Notes: generated from the sequence alone by a model not told the origin. Positions 8,112-17,513 are shown, counted from the first letter of the stretch. The stretch: 40,209 bases of DNA from Lentisphaerota bacterium (GCA_016188985.1 JACPGM010000047.1:1-40209); one strand, 5' to 3'. Numbers and translations: made by a program.

Positions 8112-8531
8112 TTACCCCACGTGGTACGGACTGGGACCAAGCGCTTTGACCTGCTCGGTCATTGTTTGCATCACCGCGGCAAACTTCGCGCCCTCCGAGG
8201 CCGAGACCCACTCCAGCCGGAAGCGCTCTTGTTCCAGACCGAAATCTTCCAGCATGAGCTTAATGGCCTCCGCGCGTTTCTCGGCCTTCAGGTTGCCTTC
8301 CAGATAATGGCAATCGCCCTTGTGGCAGCCGCAGATCACCACGCCATCCGCCCCTTTGGTGAGCGCATCCATGACCAGATTGGGATGCACCATCCCGGAA
8401 CACATCACCCGGATAATGCGCACATTGGGCGGATAGCGCAGGCGCGAGGTGCCCGCCAAATCCGCGCCGGTGTACGAGCACCAGTGGCAGCAGAACGCAA
8501 TGATTAAAGGCTCATATCCGTTTGTGCTCAT
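8112..8531 (-). CDS. mvhD: Hydrogenase-Hdr linker iron-sulfur protein MvhD
   Basis: The ATG at 8531 overlaps the hdrA stop in ATGA, which fixes the start and gives 139 residues. The protein has the MvhD cysteine pattern: FCCHWCSYTGAD near the start, VRIIRVMCSGMVHP, and VVICGCHKGDCHYLEGN. MvhD holds a [2Fe-2S] cluster and carries electrons from the MvhAG hydrogenase to HdrA. The tight coupling to hdrA supports formation of one MvhADG-HdrABC complex. Confidence 0.95.
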   Translation of the reverse strand: MSTNGYEPLIIAFCCHWCSYTGADLAGTSRLRYPPNVRIIRVMCSGMVHPNLVMDALTKGADGVVICGCHKGDCHYLEGNLKAEKRAEAIKLMLEDFGLEQERFRLEWVSASEGAKFAAVMQTMTEQVKALGPSPYHVG

Positions 8532-11500
8532 GCCGTTGCTCCCGTCAGCGCGGCATCCACCATGGCGCCGATCTGCTCGAGTTTGAAGCCCCGCACAAAG
8601 ATGCCTTTCTTGGGACAAGTCGCCATGCAGACACCGCAGCCCTTGCAGAGCGCCAGATCGCGGTCCACGGTCTTCTTAATGCTGCCGTTCCTTGCGTATT
8701 CAATCAAAGTCAGCGCATGATATGGGCAAGGATCAACGCAGTAGGCGCAGCCGTCGCAATTTTCATCAAGCACCATAGAGACAATTGCATCGAGCTCAAT
8801 TTTATCCTTGGCAATGATTGTGACGGCGCGCGAGGCCGCGGCGCAAGCCTGGTTGATGCTTTCTTCAACCAGTTTGGGCGAATGCGCCAGCCCACAGAGA
8901 AAAATGCCGTCGGTCGCGAAATCCACCGGCCTCAATTTCATATGCGCTTCCATGAAGAATTTGTCTTGGTTCAGAGGCACCTTCAACTTCTTGGCTAAAT
9001 CATCGTTGGCCGGCGCCGGAACGGTTCCCGCGGAAAGCACTACTAAATCGGCAGCGATAGACACTCTCTGTTTGAGAATAGGATCTTCCAGAGAAACTCT
9101 TAAGTGGCCGTTAGTCCTTGCCACCTCCGGCTTGTTAGTATCCTCATAACGGATAAACACCACGCCGGCCTCGCGCGCCTTGCGGTAGTATTCCTCGCGG
9201 AAGCCGTAGGAGCGCATATCGCGATAGAGGACATACACCGAGGCCTCCGGCTTAAGCTGCTTGAATTTCAAGGCATTCTTTATGGCAACCGAACAGCAGA
9301 TACGACTACAGTAAGGATGGTCCTTATCGCGCGAGCCAACACACTGGATCATTACAACCGAATTAACCCCGGTTACATCAGGATCGGAAACGGCGGCTGC
9401 TTCTTTTTGGCTGTCACCCTGAGCAGACCCCGAAGCAAATTGACTTGCAATCTTTTCCTCAAACTGGACCTGGGTAATCACCATTGGGTCTTGGCCGTAG
9501 AGGTATTCTTTCGGCTTATACTCCTCGGCGCCGGTTGCAACGATGATCACGCCGTGTTTAACCACCGCCTCCCGCCCGACTTGCGCGGAACGAGCTTCGC
9601 CCGAAGCAGGGGCCGCCCCGTCTTGCATAACCAGAGTGGTCTTAAAATTGCCCATTGAACCCTCAACTACACGCACCTCGGTTGTGGTATAAACTTTTAT
9701 CTTTTGATGAGTTGCAACTTTATCAATAAGGCGGTTTAACTCTTTCTGCGGGTCGGAACCTTCTTCCAGCAGGTATTTCAGATGTTTCATATTGCCGCCC
9801 AGTTCCGCCGCGCGCTCAACCAGATGAACGGCGAATCCCTGGTTGGCCAGTTCCAGGGCAGCGGTCATACCGGAAAGCCCGGCGCCAATTACGAGGGCAG
9901 CGTTCTGAACCTCTAAGAAACGGTTCTGGAGCGGTTCCAATAAGCGCGCCTTGGCTACTGCCATGCGGACTAAATCCTTGGCCTTCCTCGTGGCCTTTTC
10001 CGGCTCAAGCATATGCACCCAGGTATTCTGGTCGCGGATATTGGCCATTTCAAACAGGTACGGATTTAGCCCTGCTTCTCTGCATGTATTACGGAATAAC
10101 GATTCGTGTGTGCGCGGCGTGCAGGAGGCAACCACCACCCGGTTCAGGTCGTGCTTCTTGATCATCTCCTTAATCTTCTTCTGGGTATCCGATGAACAGG
10201 TGTAAAGATTGTCCTCGGCATAAACGACATCCGGCAGGCTCTGGGCATAATCGCGGATAGAGGGCACATCGGCCACGCCGCCGATATTCTTGCCGCAGTG
10301 ACATACGAATACGCCAATACGCGGGTTCTGACCATTGATACCCTTTTCCGGCGGGTATTCGCGGCTGGTAACCAACGTGCCTCTGGCTTCGGCCAGGAGC
10401 GTCATCGCCCTGGAAGCCGCGCCGGAGGCCTCCATCACTGTCTCCGGAATGTCCTTTGGCGCCACAAACGGTCCGCAGGCAAAAATGCCCGGCTGCGATG
10501 TCTCAACCGGCGTGAACTGGCCGGTCTTGCAGAAGTTGTGCTGGTTAAGCTCCACGTCGCAAATCCGGGCAAGTTGTTGCACGTCTTCCGGCGGGGCCAG
10601 GCCGGCCGATAGCACCACCATGTCAAACTCCGCCACCTGCCGCTGCTGGTCTTCATCGTAATAAACCAGCTCCAGGTTTCTGGTTTGCGGAACTTCTTTT
10701 ATGCTCGAAGGCCGGCACCGGGTGTACTTGACGCCCAATTCCTTGGCACGTTCATAGTAGGCCTCAAAACCCTTGCCGAAAGCGCGGATATCAATATAGA
10801 AAATATGGCATTCCAGATCCGGCTGATGCTCTTTGGCAATGATGGCTTCTTTGGTCGCATACATGCAGCAGACCGATGAGCAATAATTATGCTCCATCTC
10901 GCGCGAGCCGACACACTGGATAAAGGCAATCTTGTGGGGATGCTTGGCATCGGCCGGCCTCAGGATTTGGCCCTGATACGGGCCGCTGGCCGACATAATC
11001 CGTTCAAACTGGAGCGACGACACCACATTGGGATAGCGCCCGAACCCGAATTCCTGTTTGCGATTGGAATCAAACAGTTCAAAGCCCGGCGCGAGAATAA
11101 GCGCGCCCACATCAAGCGTTTGTTTCTCTTCAGCGGGCATATCATGGTTAATTGCCTTGGCCTCGCAGGCCGCCGCACAGAGCAGGCACTCACAGCAGAC
11201 TGCGCAGGAAAGACAGCGGCTTGCCTCTGCCTTGGCCTGCTCCTCGGTGTAACCGAGCTCCACCTCGCGGAAATTGCCCTTCCTCTGTTCTACCGGCAGG
11301 GTCGGCATTTTGACCCGCGCTTTCTTTTCTACGCCTTCAGTTTCTTTCTTTACCTCATCACGTACTGGTTCTTCCCGACCGACTTTTCCACCGGAGGCGG
11401 ATCCGCCTTTGGCGGAAAGATCCTGACCGCTCAGATAGCGGTCAATAGATTCAGCGGCTCGGCGACCGGCCACAATCGCTTCTATAGCTGTCGAAGGCCC

Positions 11501-13177
11501 GGAAACCGCATCGCCTCCGCAGAAAATTCCGGGGACGGACGTCTCCAGAGTTATACTATCAACCTCGACTAAGCCCCGCCGGTTGATCTTGATAGACTTG
11601 TCCGCCGAAGCCTCAGCGAAAGCGGCAGTTTTATCAAGGTTCGGCTGATTGCGTAGCGGAGTGGTATCCGGCTGTTGGCTGATTGCCGGGACAATAATAT
11701 CTACAGGAACGGTAAATTCAGAATCCTTGAGCGGGACTGGCCTGCGCCGGCCGGATGCATCCGGTTCGCCGAGTTCCATCTTGACACATTCCAAACCGGT
11801 CACCGCGCCCTTCCGGCCTAACACCCCGGTTGGCGCAGTTAGATAAGTAATCCTGATGCCTTCCTTTAAAGCCTCTTCAATTTCATTGGGGTTGGCCGGC
11901 ATTTCTTTGTGACTGCGGCGATAAATGATGGTAACTTCTGACGCCCCAAGCCGCCAAGCGCTGCGGGCCACATCCATCGCCACGTTACCGCCGCCGATTA
12001 CAGCCACCTTCTTACCCTTGACCTCCGGCGGGTTGCCGAGATTAAGGTCTTTCAAGAATGTGACCGCATCAATAACGCCGGCATATTCCTGCTCGCCGGA
12101 AATATCAAGTTTCAGCCCCTGCCAGGCGCCAATCGCCAAAAAGATCGCTTTGTAGCCCTGCTTCCTTAAACCATCCAACGTTAAATCCCGGCCCAGGGCG
12201 GAATTGAGCCTGAGTTCTACACCGAGATCAAGGACCGCCGCCCGAATCTCATTTTGTAATATCTCTTTAGGCAGGCGATAGTCCGGGATGCCGTATCTGA
12301 GCATCCCGCCGACATCCGGTTGCGACTCAAAGATGACAACCTGATATCCTTTGAGCGCCAACTCCCGTGCGGCCATTAGACCGGCCGGGCCGGCGCCAAT
12401 GATAGCGACTTTCTCGTCATGCTTCGCAATCTGTTGAACCTGCGGCTTTTTGTCGGGATTGGCCAATTCCCAATCTGAAAGAAATCGCTTAAGCGCCGCA
12501 ATGGAGATGGGCTCATCAAGTTCGTTACGGGTACATTCAGCCTCGCAAGGATGCAGACAAATCCGTCCGCAGATGGACGGAAATGGATTCTGACGGCGCT
12601 CAACCTCAAGCGCTTCGGCATACCGGCCTTGCGCAATCAGGGCAACATAAGCATGCGCATTAACCCCAGCCGGACAGGCAAACCGGCAGGGACTGACGCC
12701 CTGTTTGTCTATGGCAAACGCGCCGGGAACCGCCTGGGGGTAACGGCGGTAAATCGCATTGCGTTTGATGAGATCCACGTCAAACTCACTGTCAACCCTC
12801 ACCGGGCACTTAACCACACAGTCTGAACAGCCCGTGCATTTGGATAAATCAATGTAACGGGCGCGTTTTCTAATCGTTACCTTGAAATTGCCCGGCTCGC
12901 CTTCTACCTTCTCTAAATCGGCATTGGTAATTTTCTCTATATTAAAATGACTGCCCACATCAACGATTCTGGGCGCAAGCGTGCACATTGCGCAATCGTT
13001 GGTCGGAAAGGTCTTGTCCAACTGGGCCATTACGCCGCCAATACAGGGGGTCTTGTCTAATAGATAAACCTTGTAGCCGGCCTCGACCAAATCAAGCGAG
13101 GCCTGCATGCCGCCGATGCCGCCGCCTACGACCAGGGCGGCGCCGACTTTTCCGCTAAATTTCTTGTTTGGCGTCAT
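8528..13177 (-). CDS. hdrA: Giant HdrA: tandem HdrA flavoprotein with embedded GltD/NfnB-like NAD(P)H domain
   Basis: From the ATG at 13177 (a TTG seven codons upstream is the alternative) the protein is 1549 residues, roughly twice an ordinary HdrA. In order: a first FAD fold (ALVVGGGIGGMQ, ~14-60) with the HdrA loop NDCAMCTLAPR; a ferredoxin motif CTGCSDCVVKC (~114); a GltD-like unit (~163-580) with cysteines CRFAC, CGRICLHPCEAEC, an FAD fold VAIIGAGPAGLMA and a nucleotide fold VAVIGGGNVAMDVARSA followed by YRRSHKEMPA, the basic pair being typical for NADPH; a cysteine cluster CLSCAVCCECLLCAAAC (~655); an HdrA core with QCVGSRE; the HdrA start VFVCHCGKNIGG (~956); a second FAD fold VIGAGLSGMTAALEL (~1096); another QCVGSRD; and two C-terminal [4Fe-4S] motifs (CDGCAYCVDPC, CKGCGVCMATC). 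It should split electrons between ferredoxin, NAD(P)H and HdrBC. Several repeat-derived peptides sit in linkers. Confidence 0.93.
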   Translation of the reverse strand: MTPNKKFSGKVGAALVVGGGIGGMQASLDLVEAGYKVYLLDKTPCIGGVMAQLDKTFPTNDCAMCTLAPRIVDVGSHFNIEKITNADLEKVEGEPGNFKVTIRKRARYIDLSKCTGCSDCVVKCPVRVDSEFDVDLIKRNAIYRRYPQAVPGAFAIDKQGVSPCRFACPAGVNAHAYVALIAQGRYAEALEVERRQNPFPSICGRICLHPCEAECTRNELDEPISIAALKRFLSDWELANPDKKPQVQQIAKHDEKVAIIGAGPAGLMAARELALKGYQVVIFESQPDVGGMLRYGIPDYRLPKEILQNEIRAAVLDLGVELRLNSALGRDLTLDGLRKQGYKAIFLAIGAWQGLKLDISGEQEYAGVIDAVTFLKDLNLGNPPEVKGKKVAVIGGGNVAMDVARSAWRLGASEVTIIYRRSHKEMPANPNEIEEALKEGIRITYLTAPTGVLGRKGAVTGLECVKMELGEPDASGRRRPVPLKDSEFTVPVDIIVPAISQQPDTTPLRNQPNLDKTAAFAEASADKSIKINRRGLVEVDSITLETSVPGIFCGGDAVSGPSTAIEAIVAGRRAAESIDRYLSGQDLSAKGGSASGGKVGREEPVRDEVKKETEGVEKKARVKMPTLPVEQRKGNFREVELGYTEEQAKAEASRCLSCAVCCECLLCAAACEAKAINHDMPAEEKQTLDVGALILAPGFELFDSNRKQEFGFGRYPNVVSSLQFERIMSASGPYQGQILRPADAKHPHKIAFIQCVGSREMEHNYCSSVCCMYATKEAIIAKEHQPDLECHIFYIDIRAFGKGFEAYYERAKELGVKYTRCRPSSIKEVPQTRNLELVYYDEDQQRQVAEFDMVVLSAGLAPPEDVQQLARICDVELNQHNFCKTGQFTPVETSQPGIFACGPFVAPKDIPETVMEASGAASRAMTLLAEARGTLVTSREYPPEKGINGQNPRIGVFVCHCGKNIGGVADVPSIRDYAQSLPDVVYAEDNLYTCSSDTQKKIKEMIKKHDLNRVVVASCTPRTHESLFRNTCREAGLNPYLFEMANIRDQNTWVHMLEPEKATRKAKDLVRMAVAKARLLEPLQNRFLEVQNAALVIGAGLSGMTAALELANQGFAVHLVERAAELGGNMKHLKYLLEEGSDPQKELNRLIDKVATHQKIKVYTTTEVRVVEGSMGNFKTTLVMQDGAAPASGEARSAQVGREAVVKHGVIIVATGAEEYKPKEYLYGQDPMVITQVQFEEKIASQFASGSAQGDSQKEAAAVSDPDVTGVNSVVMIQCVGSRDKDHPYCSRICCSVAIKNALKFKQLKPEASVYVLYRDMRSYGFREEYYRKAREAGVVFIRYEDTNKPEVARTNGHLRVSLEDPILKQRVSIAADLVVLSAGTVPAPANDDLAKKLKVPLNQDKFFMEAHMKLRPVDFATDGIFLCGLAHSPKLVEESINQACAAASRAVTIIAKDKIELDAIVSMVLDENCDGCAYCVDPCPYHALTLIEYARNGSIKKTVDRDLALCKGCGVCMATCPKKGIFVRGFKLEQIGAMVDAALTGATA
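11386..11417. repeat. GGCGGATCCGCC palindromic repeat inserted in frame in hdrA
   Basis: This copy of the 32-bp palindrome family encodes the peptide LSAKGGSASGGK on the minus strand, in the linker between the GltD-like unit and the next cysteine cluster of HdrA (about residue 588). The reading frame is kept. A second repeat-like stretch at about 11608-11640 encodes AFAEASADK nearby, and a third at 9405-9440 (CACCCTGAGC motif) encodes SGSAQGDSQ. Confidence 0.6.
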
Positions 13178-13300
13178 GATCGCACCTGAACTCCTCAAAC
13201 TGCGGTCTCCACGCGTGTTTCCACGATCTTACTTGCCTCCCGTCCTGCCATTAAAAATGGTTTAACCTTTGCCGTTTTATTTCGGGCGGTTGCCCGGGTT

Positions 13301-15187
13301 TCAGCTCAGCGCCTCGAACTCCAGCCGGAACGAATAAACATCGCCGATCAATTGGCTATGAACGGTGCAATCAGCCTTGTTAAGGACCGCCAACATCGGT
13401 TTGTTTTCCACCAGCACTTCGGCGGCAAAGCCACTGATTCCATTGCGGCGCGCGATCCGGATAAGGTAGCTCAGCAAGAAGCTGCCCAGGCCGCGCCGCT
13501 GCCATTTATCGTGCACGGTAAAGGCCACCTCGGCCCAGTTGGTCTTCGGGTCCAGATAGTAGCTGCCGATGGCAATAATCTGCTCGCCATAGGCTTCCGG
13601 CAACACGCCGACAATGCAGACATCGTTGCGGTGGTCAACATAGACGAAGTCCTCGATCTGTTTCCGCGAGATACCCTTGACCGTCCGCATGAAGCGGTTG
13701 TAAATGGACTGCTCCGACAGGCCATAGAAATGCTCCCGCATCCGCGCCATGTCGGTGGGATGAATCGGCCGGAAGAGGATCTGCGTGCCGTCCTTGAGCA
13801 GATAAGTGACCCGCATTTCCTTGGCGGCGACGACAATCAGGCCCTCTTTATCGGCCAGCCCGGCGGAAAGATACTTGGCCGCAACGGCTTCGCGCAGGAG
13901 CTGCGCGCGGAACTTCGGATGGGCAATACTGATGAGCGCCATGGCGCGCTCGCTGATGCTTTTGCCGTAGAGATAGGCAACGCCGTATTCGGTGACAACA
14001 TACTGGACGCCGGCGTTGGCCATAACTACGCCCGCGCCGGGGCTGAGCCGGGTGACAATGCGCGAACCGGCGCCGTCCGCGGTGGTCGCGGGCAAGACAA
14101 TGATCGCCTTGCCGCCGCGCGATTTAGCCGCGCCACGACTGAAGTCCGCCTGCCCGCCGACGCCGCCGAAGAACTCCGCGCCCGGGGCGCCGGCGCAGAC
14201 CTGACCGGTGAGGTCCACCTCCAAGGCCGCGTTAATGGCAACCATCTTGTATTGTTTCTGGATGACCGCTTGGTCGTTGACATATTCGGTCGGATAAAAC
14301 GCAATGGCTGGGTTGCGGTCCACAAAGTCGTAGAGTTGCTTCGTGCCGACGCAGAAGCTGGCCACAACCTTGCCGCGGTCAATAGTCTTGCGGGCGCCCG
14401 TGACGGCGCCGCACTCGATCAATTCCCTGACGCCATCGGTAATCATCTCCGTGTGAATGCCTAAGTCCTTCTTGTCTTTAAGGTAAGGGAGCAATGTCTG
14501 CGGCAGGTAGCCGATGCCGGCCTCGATGGTGGAGCCGTTCTCGATGAGCGCCGCGAGATACTCGGCGATCTGCCGGGTGCACCCATTGGCCGACGGCAGC
14601 GTCACTTCCGGAATCGGGGTTTCCGTGGGCACGAGCACGTCAATATCATGGACATGCACGCAGGAATCGCCCAGGGTGCGCGGCATGTTGCTGTTGACCT
14701 GCGCGATAACCAGGCTGGCGTTGGCAATGGCGCTCTTAACCACGTCCACCGCGACGCCCAGACTGCACAAACCGTATTCGTCCGGCGGCGTCACCTGGAT
14801 CAGCGCCACGTCCAGCGGCAATTTGCCGGAGTTGAACAGGTGCGGGATGTCGGAGAGGAAGGTCGGCGTGTAATCACTCAGACCTTCCCGGATAAGGCCG
14901 TAAATGTTTTCGGTGATGAAGAAGCTGTTGACGCGGAAATAGCCGGTCAAATCCTTGCGCGCATAGGGCGCCTCGCCAAACGTAAGCAGATGCACAATTT
15001 CCGAGTCCGGCAGTTCGTAGGCCCGCTTGGTCAACGCCCCGACCAATTCCCGCGGCTGGCCGCAACCCGTGCCGATAAAGATGCGTTGGCCGGGACGAAT
15101 TTTACGGACGGCCTCGTCCGCGCCGGCAATCGTCGCCGCGTATTTTTGCCGCCACTGCGGATCGCAAGTTGGCTTAGGGTTGTTCAT
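13301..15187 (-). CDS. Acyl-CoA hydrolase/CoA-transferase fused to a GNAT domain
   Basis: The 628-residue protein is a family I-type acetyl-CoA hydrolase/transferase (4-hydroxybutyrate CoA-transferase class) over about residues 1-440, with GTGCGQPREL near the start, AGIGYLPQ, and the active-site region GAEFFGGVGGQADFSRGA. A GNAT acetyltransferase follows (about 460-628), with VAFTVHDKWQRRGLGSFLL as the acetyl-CoA binding loop. This two-domain form is common in anaerobes. It overlaps the upstream acyl-CoA synthetase by 14 bases, so the two are co-translated. Together they would move CoA between acids and conserve energy from acyl-CoA. The acid substrate cannot be read from the sequence; the GNAT part may regulate by lysine acetylation. 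Confidence 0.9.
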   Translation of the reverse strand: MNNPKPTCDPQWRQKYAATIAGADEAVRKIRPGQRIFIGTGCGQPRELVGALTKRAYELPDSEIVHLLTFGEAPYARKDLTGYFRVNSFFITENIYGLIREGLSDYTPTFLSDIPHLFNSGKLPLDVALIQVTPPDEYGLCSLGVAVDVVKSAIANASLVIAQVNSNMPRTLGDSCVHVHDIDVLVPTETPIPEVTLPSANGCTRQIAEYLAALIENGSTIEAGIGYLPQTLLPYLKDKKDLGIHTEMITDGVRELIECGAVTGARKTIDRGKVVASFCVGTKQLYDFVDRNPAIAFYPTEYVNDQAVIQKQYKMVAINAALEVDLTGQVCAGAPGAEFFGGVGGQADFSRGAAKSRGGKAIIVLPATTADGAGSRIVTRLSPGAGVVMANAGVQYVVTEYGVAYLYGKSISERAMALISIAHPKFRAQLLREAVAAKYLSAGLADKEGLIVVAAKEMRVTYLLKDGTQILFRPIHPTDMARMREHFYGLSEQSIYNRFMRTVKGISRKQIEDFVYVDHRNDVCIVGVLPEAYGEQIIAIGSYYLDPKTNWAEVAFTVHDKWQRRGLGSFLLSYLIRIARRNGISGFAAEVLVENKPMLAVLNKADCTVHSQLIGDVYSFRLEFEALS

Positions 15188-17390
15188 GTTTGACTTCCGC
15201 GTTGGCCAGGGTCATCCGGGCGTCGGCCACATAGGGCGTCATGCCTACTTCGCCGACCACAAAGGGATTGATATCCAGCTCCACAATCTGCGGGTAGTCC
15301 GTGACGAGCTGGCTGATATGCTGGAGCGCGCCGGCAATGGCGTCGAGGTCCACCGGCGCCTGGCCGCGCGCGCCTTTGAGCAGCTCATAGGAACGGGTGC
15401 CTATGAGCATCTGCATCGCTTCTTCGGCGGTTACCGGCGCGAGATGGAAGGTGACATCCTTCATCACCTCGACGAAAATGCCGCCTAAACCAAACATCAG
15501 CATGGGCCCGAACTGCGGATCGCGCGTCATGCCGAGAATGAGCTCGCGGCCGCGCGCGCCCATCTTCTCGACGAAACCACCGCGGATGTTGGCTTGCGGC
15601 GTCCGCCGGTGCGCGCGCAACATCATCAGGTCGAAGGCGTCGCGCACCTGCTCGGCGTTGGCCAGGTTGAGGCGGACGCCGCCGAAATCGGATTTGTGAA
15701 TAATGTCCGGCGAACAAATCTTGAGCACCACCGGATAGCCGATCCGCTCGGCGGCTTCCACCGCCTCGTCGGCGGTGCGGGCCAGGTGGCCCGGCAGGAT
15801 CATGAAGTTATAGGCTCGCAGAATCTCTTTGGCTTCCACCTCGCCCATTTGCTTAATGCCGCTGCGGACCTGCCAGTTGATGACGCGGTCCACGCGCCGG
15901 CGGTTGACGGGAAACCGCGTAACCAGCCGGGGCGGACGGTTGCGCCAGGCCGCGTAGTCGGCCATCGCCAGGAGCGCGCGCACGGCCCGGTCGGGCGATG
16001 GATAATTCGGGATGCCCACGCGCATCAATTCATCTATCGCCGCCTGCACGCTGTGGCCGCCCAGGAAGGCCGCCAGCAACGGTTTGCGGGCCTTATGGGC
16101 CGCCGCCAGTTTCTTGGCCAGTTCCAGCGGCTTGGTCATGCTCTGCGGTGTCACCACCACAATGATCGCATCCGTGGCGGGATCCTGCTGCAGGCAGTCG
16201 AACGCGGCCACGTAACGGTCCGGGTCGGCGTCGCCAATGACATCCACCGGATTGCCGAGCGTTGCGGTCGGCGGCAGCAACTTCTGCAAATCGGCCTTGG
16301 TCCGGGCAGTCGGCAGGGCCATCTGCAAGCCAAGATTTTCCACGGCGTCGGCCGCCATGATGCCGGGACCGCCCGCGTTGGTGATGATGCCGACCCGCTT
16401 GCCCGGCGGCAGCGGCTGCATCGCCAGCGCCAAGGCATAATCAAACAGCGCCTCGATGTTCTCAGCCCGAATAACGCCGGAACGCTTGAACGCGGAGCCA
16501 TAGGCCATATCCACCCCCGCCAAGCTGCCGGTGTGTGAAGAAGCGGCCCGCGCGCCGGCCGCGGTCGTGCCGACCTTGAGAATGACAACCGGTTTCTGGG
16601 AAGCCGCCTGCTCGGCGACGCGTAGAAACTCATCGCCCGCGCTGATGCTTTCGAGGTAGCCCGCGATAACCTTCGTTTCCCGGTCATCGGCCAGCGCCTG
16701 CAGAAAATCCACTTCGTTGAGATCGGCCTTGTTGCCGAAACTGATAATCTTGCTGAGCCCCATTTTCCGGCCGACGGCCAAGTCGAGCATCGCCGCGCAG
16801 AGCGCGCCGGACTGCGAGATAATCGAGATGGCGCCGACCGGCGGGAAAGCCGACGCAAAGGTCGCATTCATTTTGTGGTGCGTATTGATCAGGCCGATGC
16901 AATTCGGCCCCATCATCCGCACACCCTTGGCGTGGCAGACCGCCGCAATCTCATTCTCCAGTTCCGCGCCCTTTGGGCCGCTCTCCTTGAACCCGGCCGT
17001 GATGACGATGACGGCCTTCGCGCCGGCGCGGGCGGACATGACGATCGCGTCCTTCACTGCCTTTGTCGGCACCACAATCACGCTGAGGTCTATCGGGAGC
17101 TGATATTCGCTGAGGTCGCCGTAGCACTTCAGGCCCAGCACTTCCCTGGCGGCCGGGTTCACCGGCACGATCGTCCCCGCGTATCCGCCCTGCTGGAGAT
17201 TTACCAGGATCTCATGGCCGACCTTGCCGGGCGCGCGCGAGGCCCCGATGACCGCAATGCTGCCCGGCGCCAACAGGCTCTCAAGCGGCCGCGGCGCCGG
17301 ATGATCGTTGAAGACCATTTTTCTTGAGTTCGGCCATTCCGTCAATTCAGCGACCTCGCTAAGCACCGCCGTATCTGCGCACGTTTCCAC
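15174..17390 (-). CDS. acd: ADP-forming acyl-CoA (acetyl-CoA) synthetase, fused alpha-beta
   Basis: A GTG at 17390 with GGGAGG nine bases upstream is the start; the product has 738 residues. The order is CoA-binding domain (LLAPGSIAVIGASRAPGKVG, ~40-130), succinyl-CoA-synthetase-like ligase domain with the phosphohistidine loop SSHTGSLAGVD and TNAGGPGIMAADAVE, and a C-terminal ATP-grasp domain (~510-735) with YPVVLKICSPDIIHKSDFGG and GLGGIFVEV. The enzyme converts acyl-CoA, ADP and phosphate to acid, CoA and ATP, a fermentative ATP-yielding step in anaerobes without phosphotransacetylase and acetate kinase. As the first gene of the hydrogenase-Hdr string it ties H2 metabolism to acetate formation. 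The substrate range is not visible. Confidence 0.92.
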   Translation of the reverse strand: METCADTAVLSEVAELTEWPNSRKMVFNDHPAPRPLESLLAPGSIAVIGASRAPGKVGHEILVNLQQGGYAGTIVPVNPAAREVLGLKCYGDLSEYQLPIDLSVIVVPTKAVKDAIVMSARAGAKAVIVITAGFKESGPKGAELENEIAAVCHAKGVRMMGPNCIGLINTHHKMNATFASAFPPVGAISIISQSGALCAAMLDLAVGRKMGLSKIISFGNKADLNEVDFLQALADDRETKVIAGYLESISAGDEFLRVAEQAASQKPVVILKVGTTAAGARAASSHTGSLAGVDMAYGSAFKRSGVIRAENIEALFDYALALAMQPLPPGKRVGIITNAGGPGIMAADAVENLGLQMALPTARTKADLQKLLPPTATLGNPVDVIGDADPDRYVAAFDCLQQDPATDAIIVVVTPQSMTKPLELAKKLAAAHKARKPLLAAFLGGHSVQAAIDELMRVGIPNYPSPDRAVRALLAMADYAAWRNRPPRLVTRFPVNRRRVDRVINWQVRSGIKQMGEVEAKEILRAYNFMILPGHLARTADEAVEAAERIGYPVVLKICSPDIIHKSDFGGVRLNLANAEQVRDAFDLMMLRAHRRTPQANIRGGFVEKMGARGRELILGMTRDPQFGPMLMFGLGGIFVEVMKDVTFHLAPVTAEEAMQMLIGTRSYELLKGARGQAPVDLDAIAGALQHISQLVTDYPQIVELDINPFVVGEVGMTPYVADARMTLANAEVKHEQP

Positions 17391-17409
17391 GGGTCAAGTC
17401 CTCCCTATG

Positions 17410-17439
17410 CCAAAAGGCCGGTTTTGCGGCCTTTTTTGG
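17410..17439. terminator. Terminator-like hairpin in the leader of the hydrogenase operon
   Basis: CCAAAAGGCC (17410-17419) pairs with GGCCTTTTTTGG (17428-17439) around a short loop. On the plus strand a GC stem is followed by six T; on the minus strand by four T. On the minus strand it sits directly upstream of the ribosome-binding site of the acyl-CoA synthetase gene, so it could attenuate the operon or separate the divergent transcripts. Confidence 0.4.
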
Positions 17440-17462
17440 CCTTATTTGCCTTGCCAACCAAA

Positions 17463-17513
17463 GTGAAACATTTTTGCTTGCTATTGTCAAGCAATTAACG
17501 TTAAATATTTCAC
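17463..17513. promoter_or_regulatory. Nested inverted repeats between divergent hydrogenase and maturation operons
   Basis: An outer pair GTGAAACATTT (17463-17473) and AAATATTTCAC (17503-17513) matches 10 of 11 bases in inverted orientation. An inner perfect pair TTGCTTG (17474-17480) and CAAGCAA (17488-17494) is separated by 7 bases. The region is AT-rich and lies between the two divergent start codons, which suits operators for a regulator of both operons. The regulator is not identified; the GTGAA half-sites loosely resemble those of Rex or CRP/FNR-type proteins but the spacing does not fit. Confidence 0.45.

Noticed and set aside
13352-14464. 370-residue plus-strand frame opposite the CoA-transferase
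   Set aside because: Antisense frame caused by high GC content; the minus-strand protein has a full set of family motifs.
17463-17513. Rex or FNR operator
   Set aside because: The half-sites are too far apart and lack the full TTGTGAA or TTGAT consensus; described only as inverted repeats.
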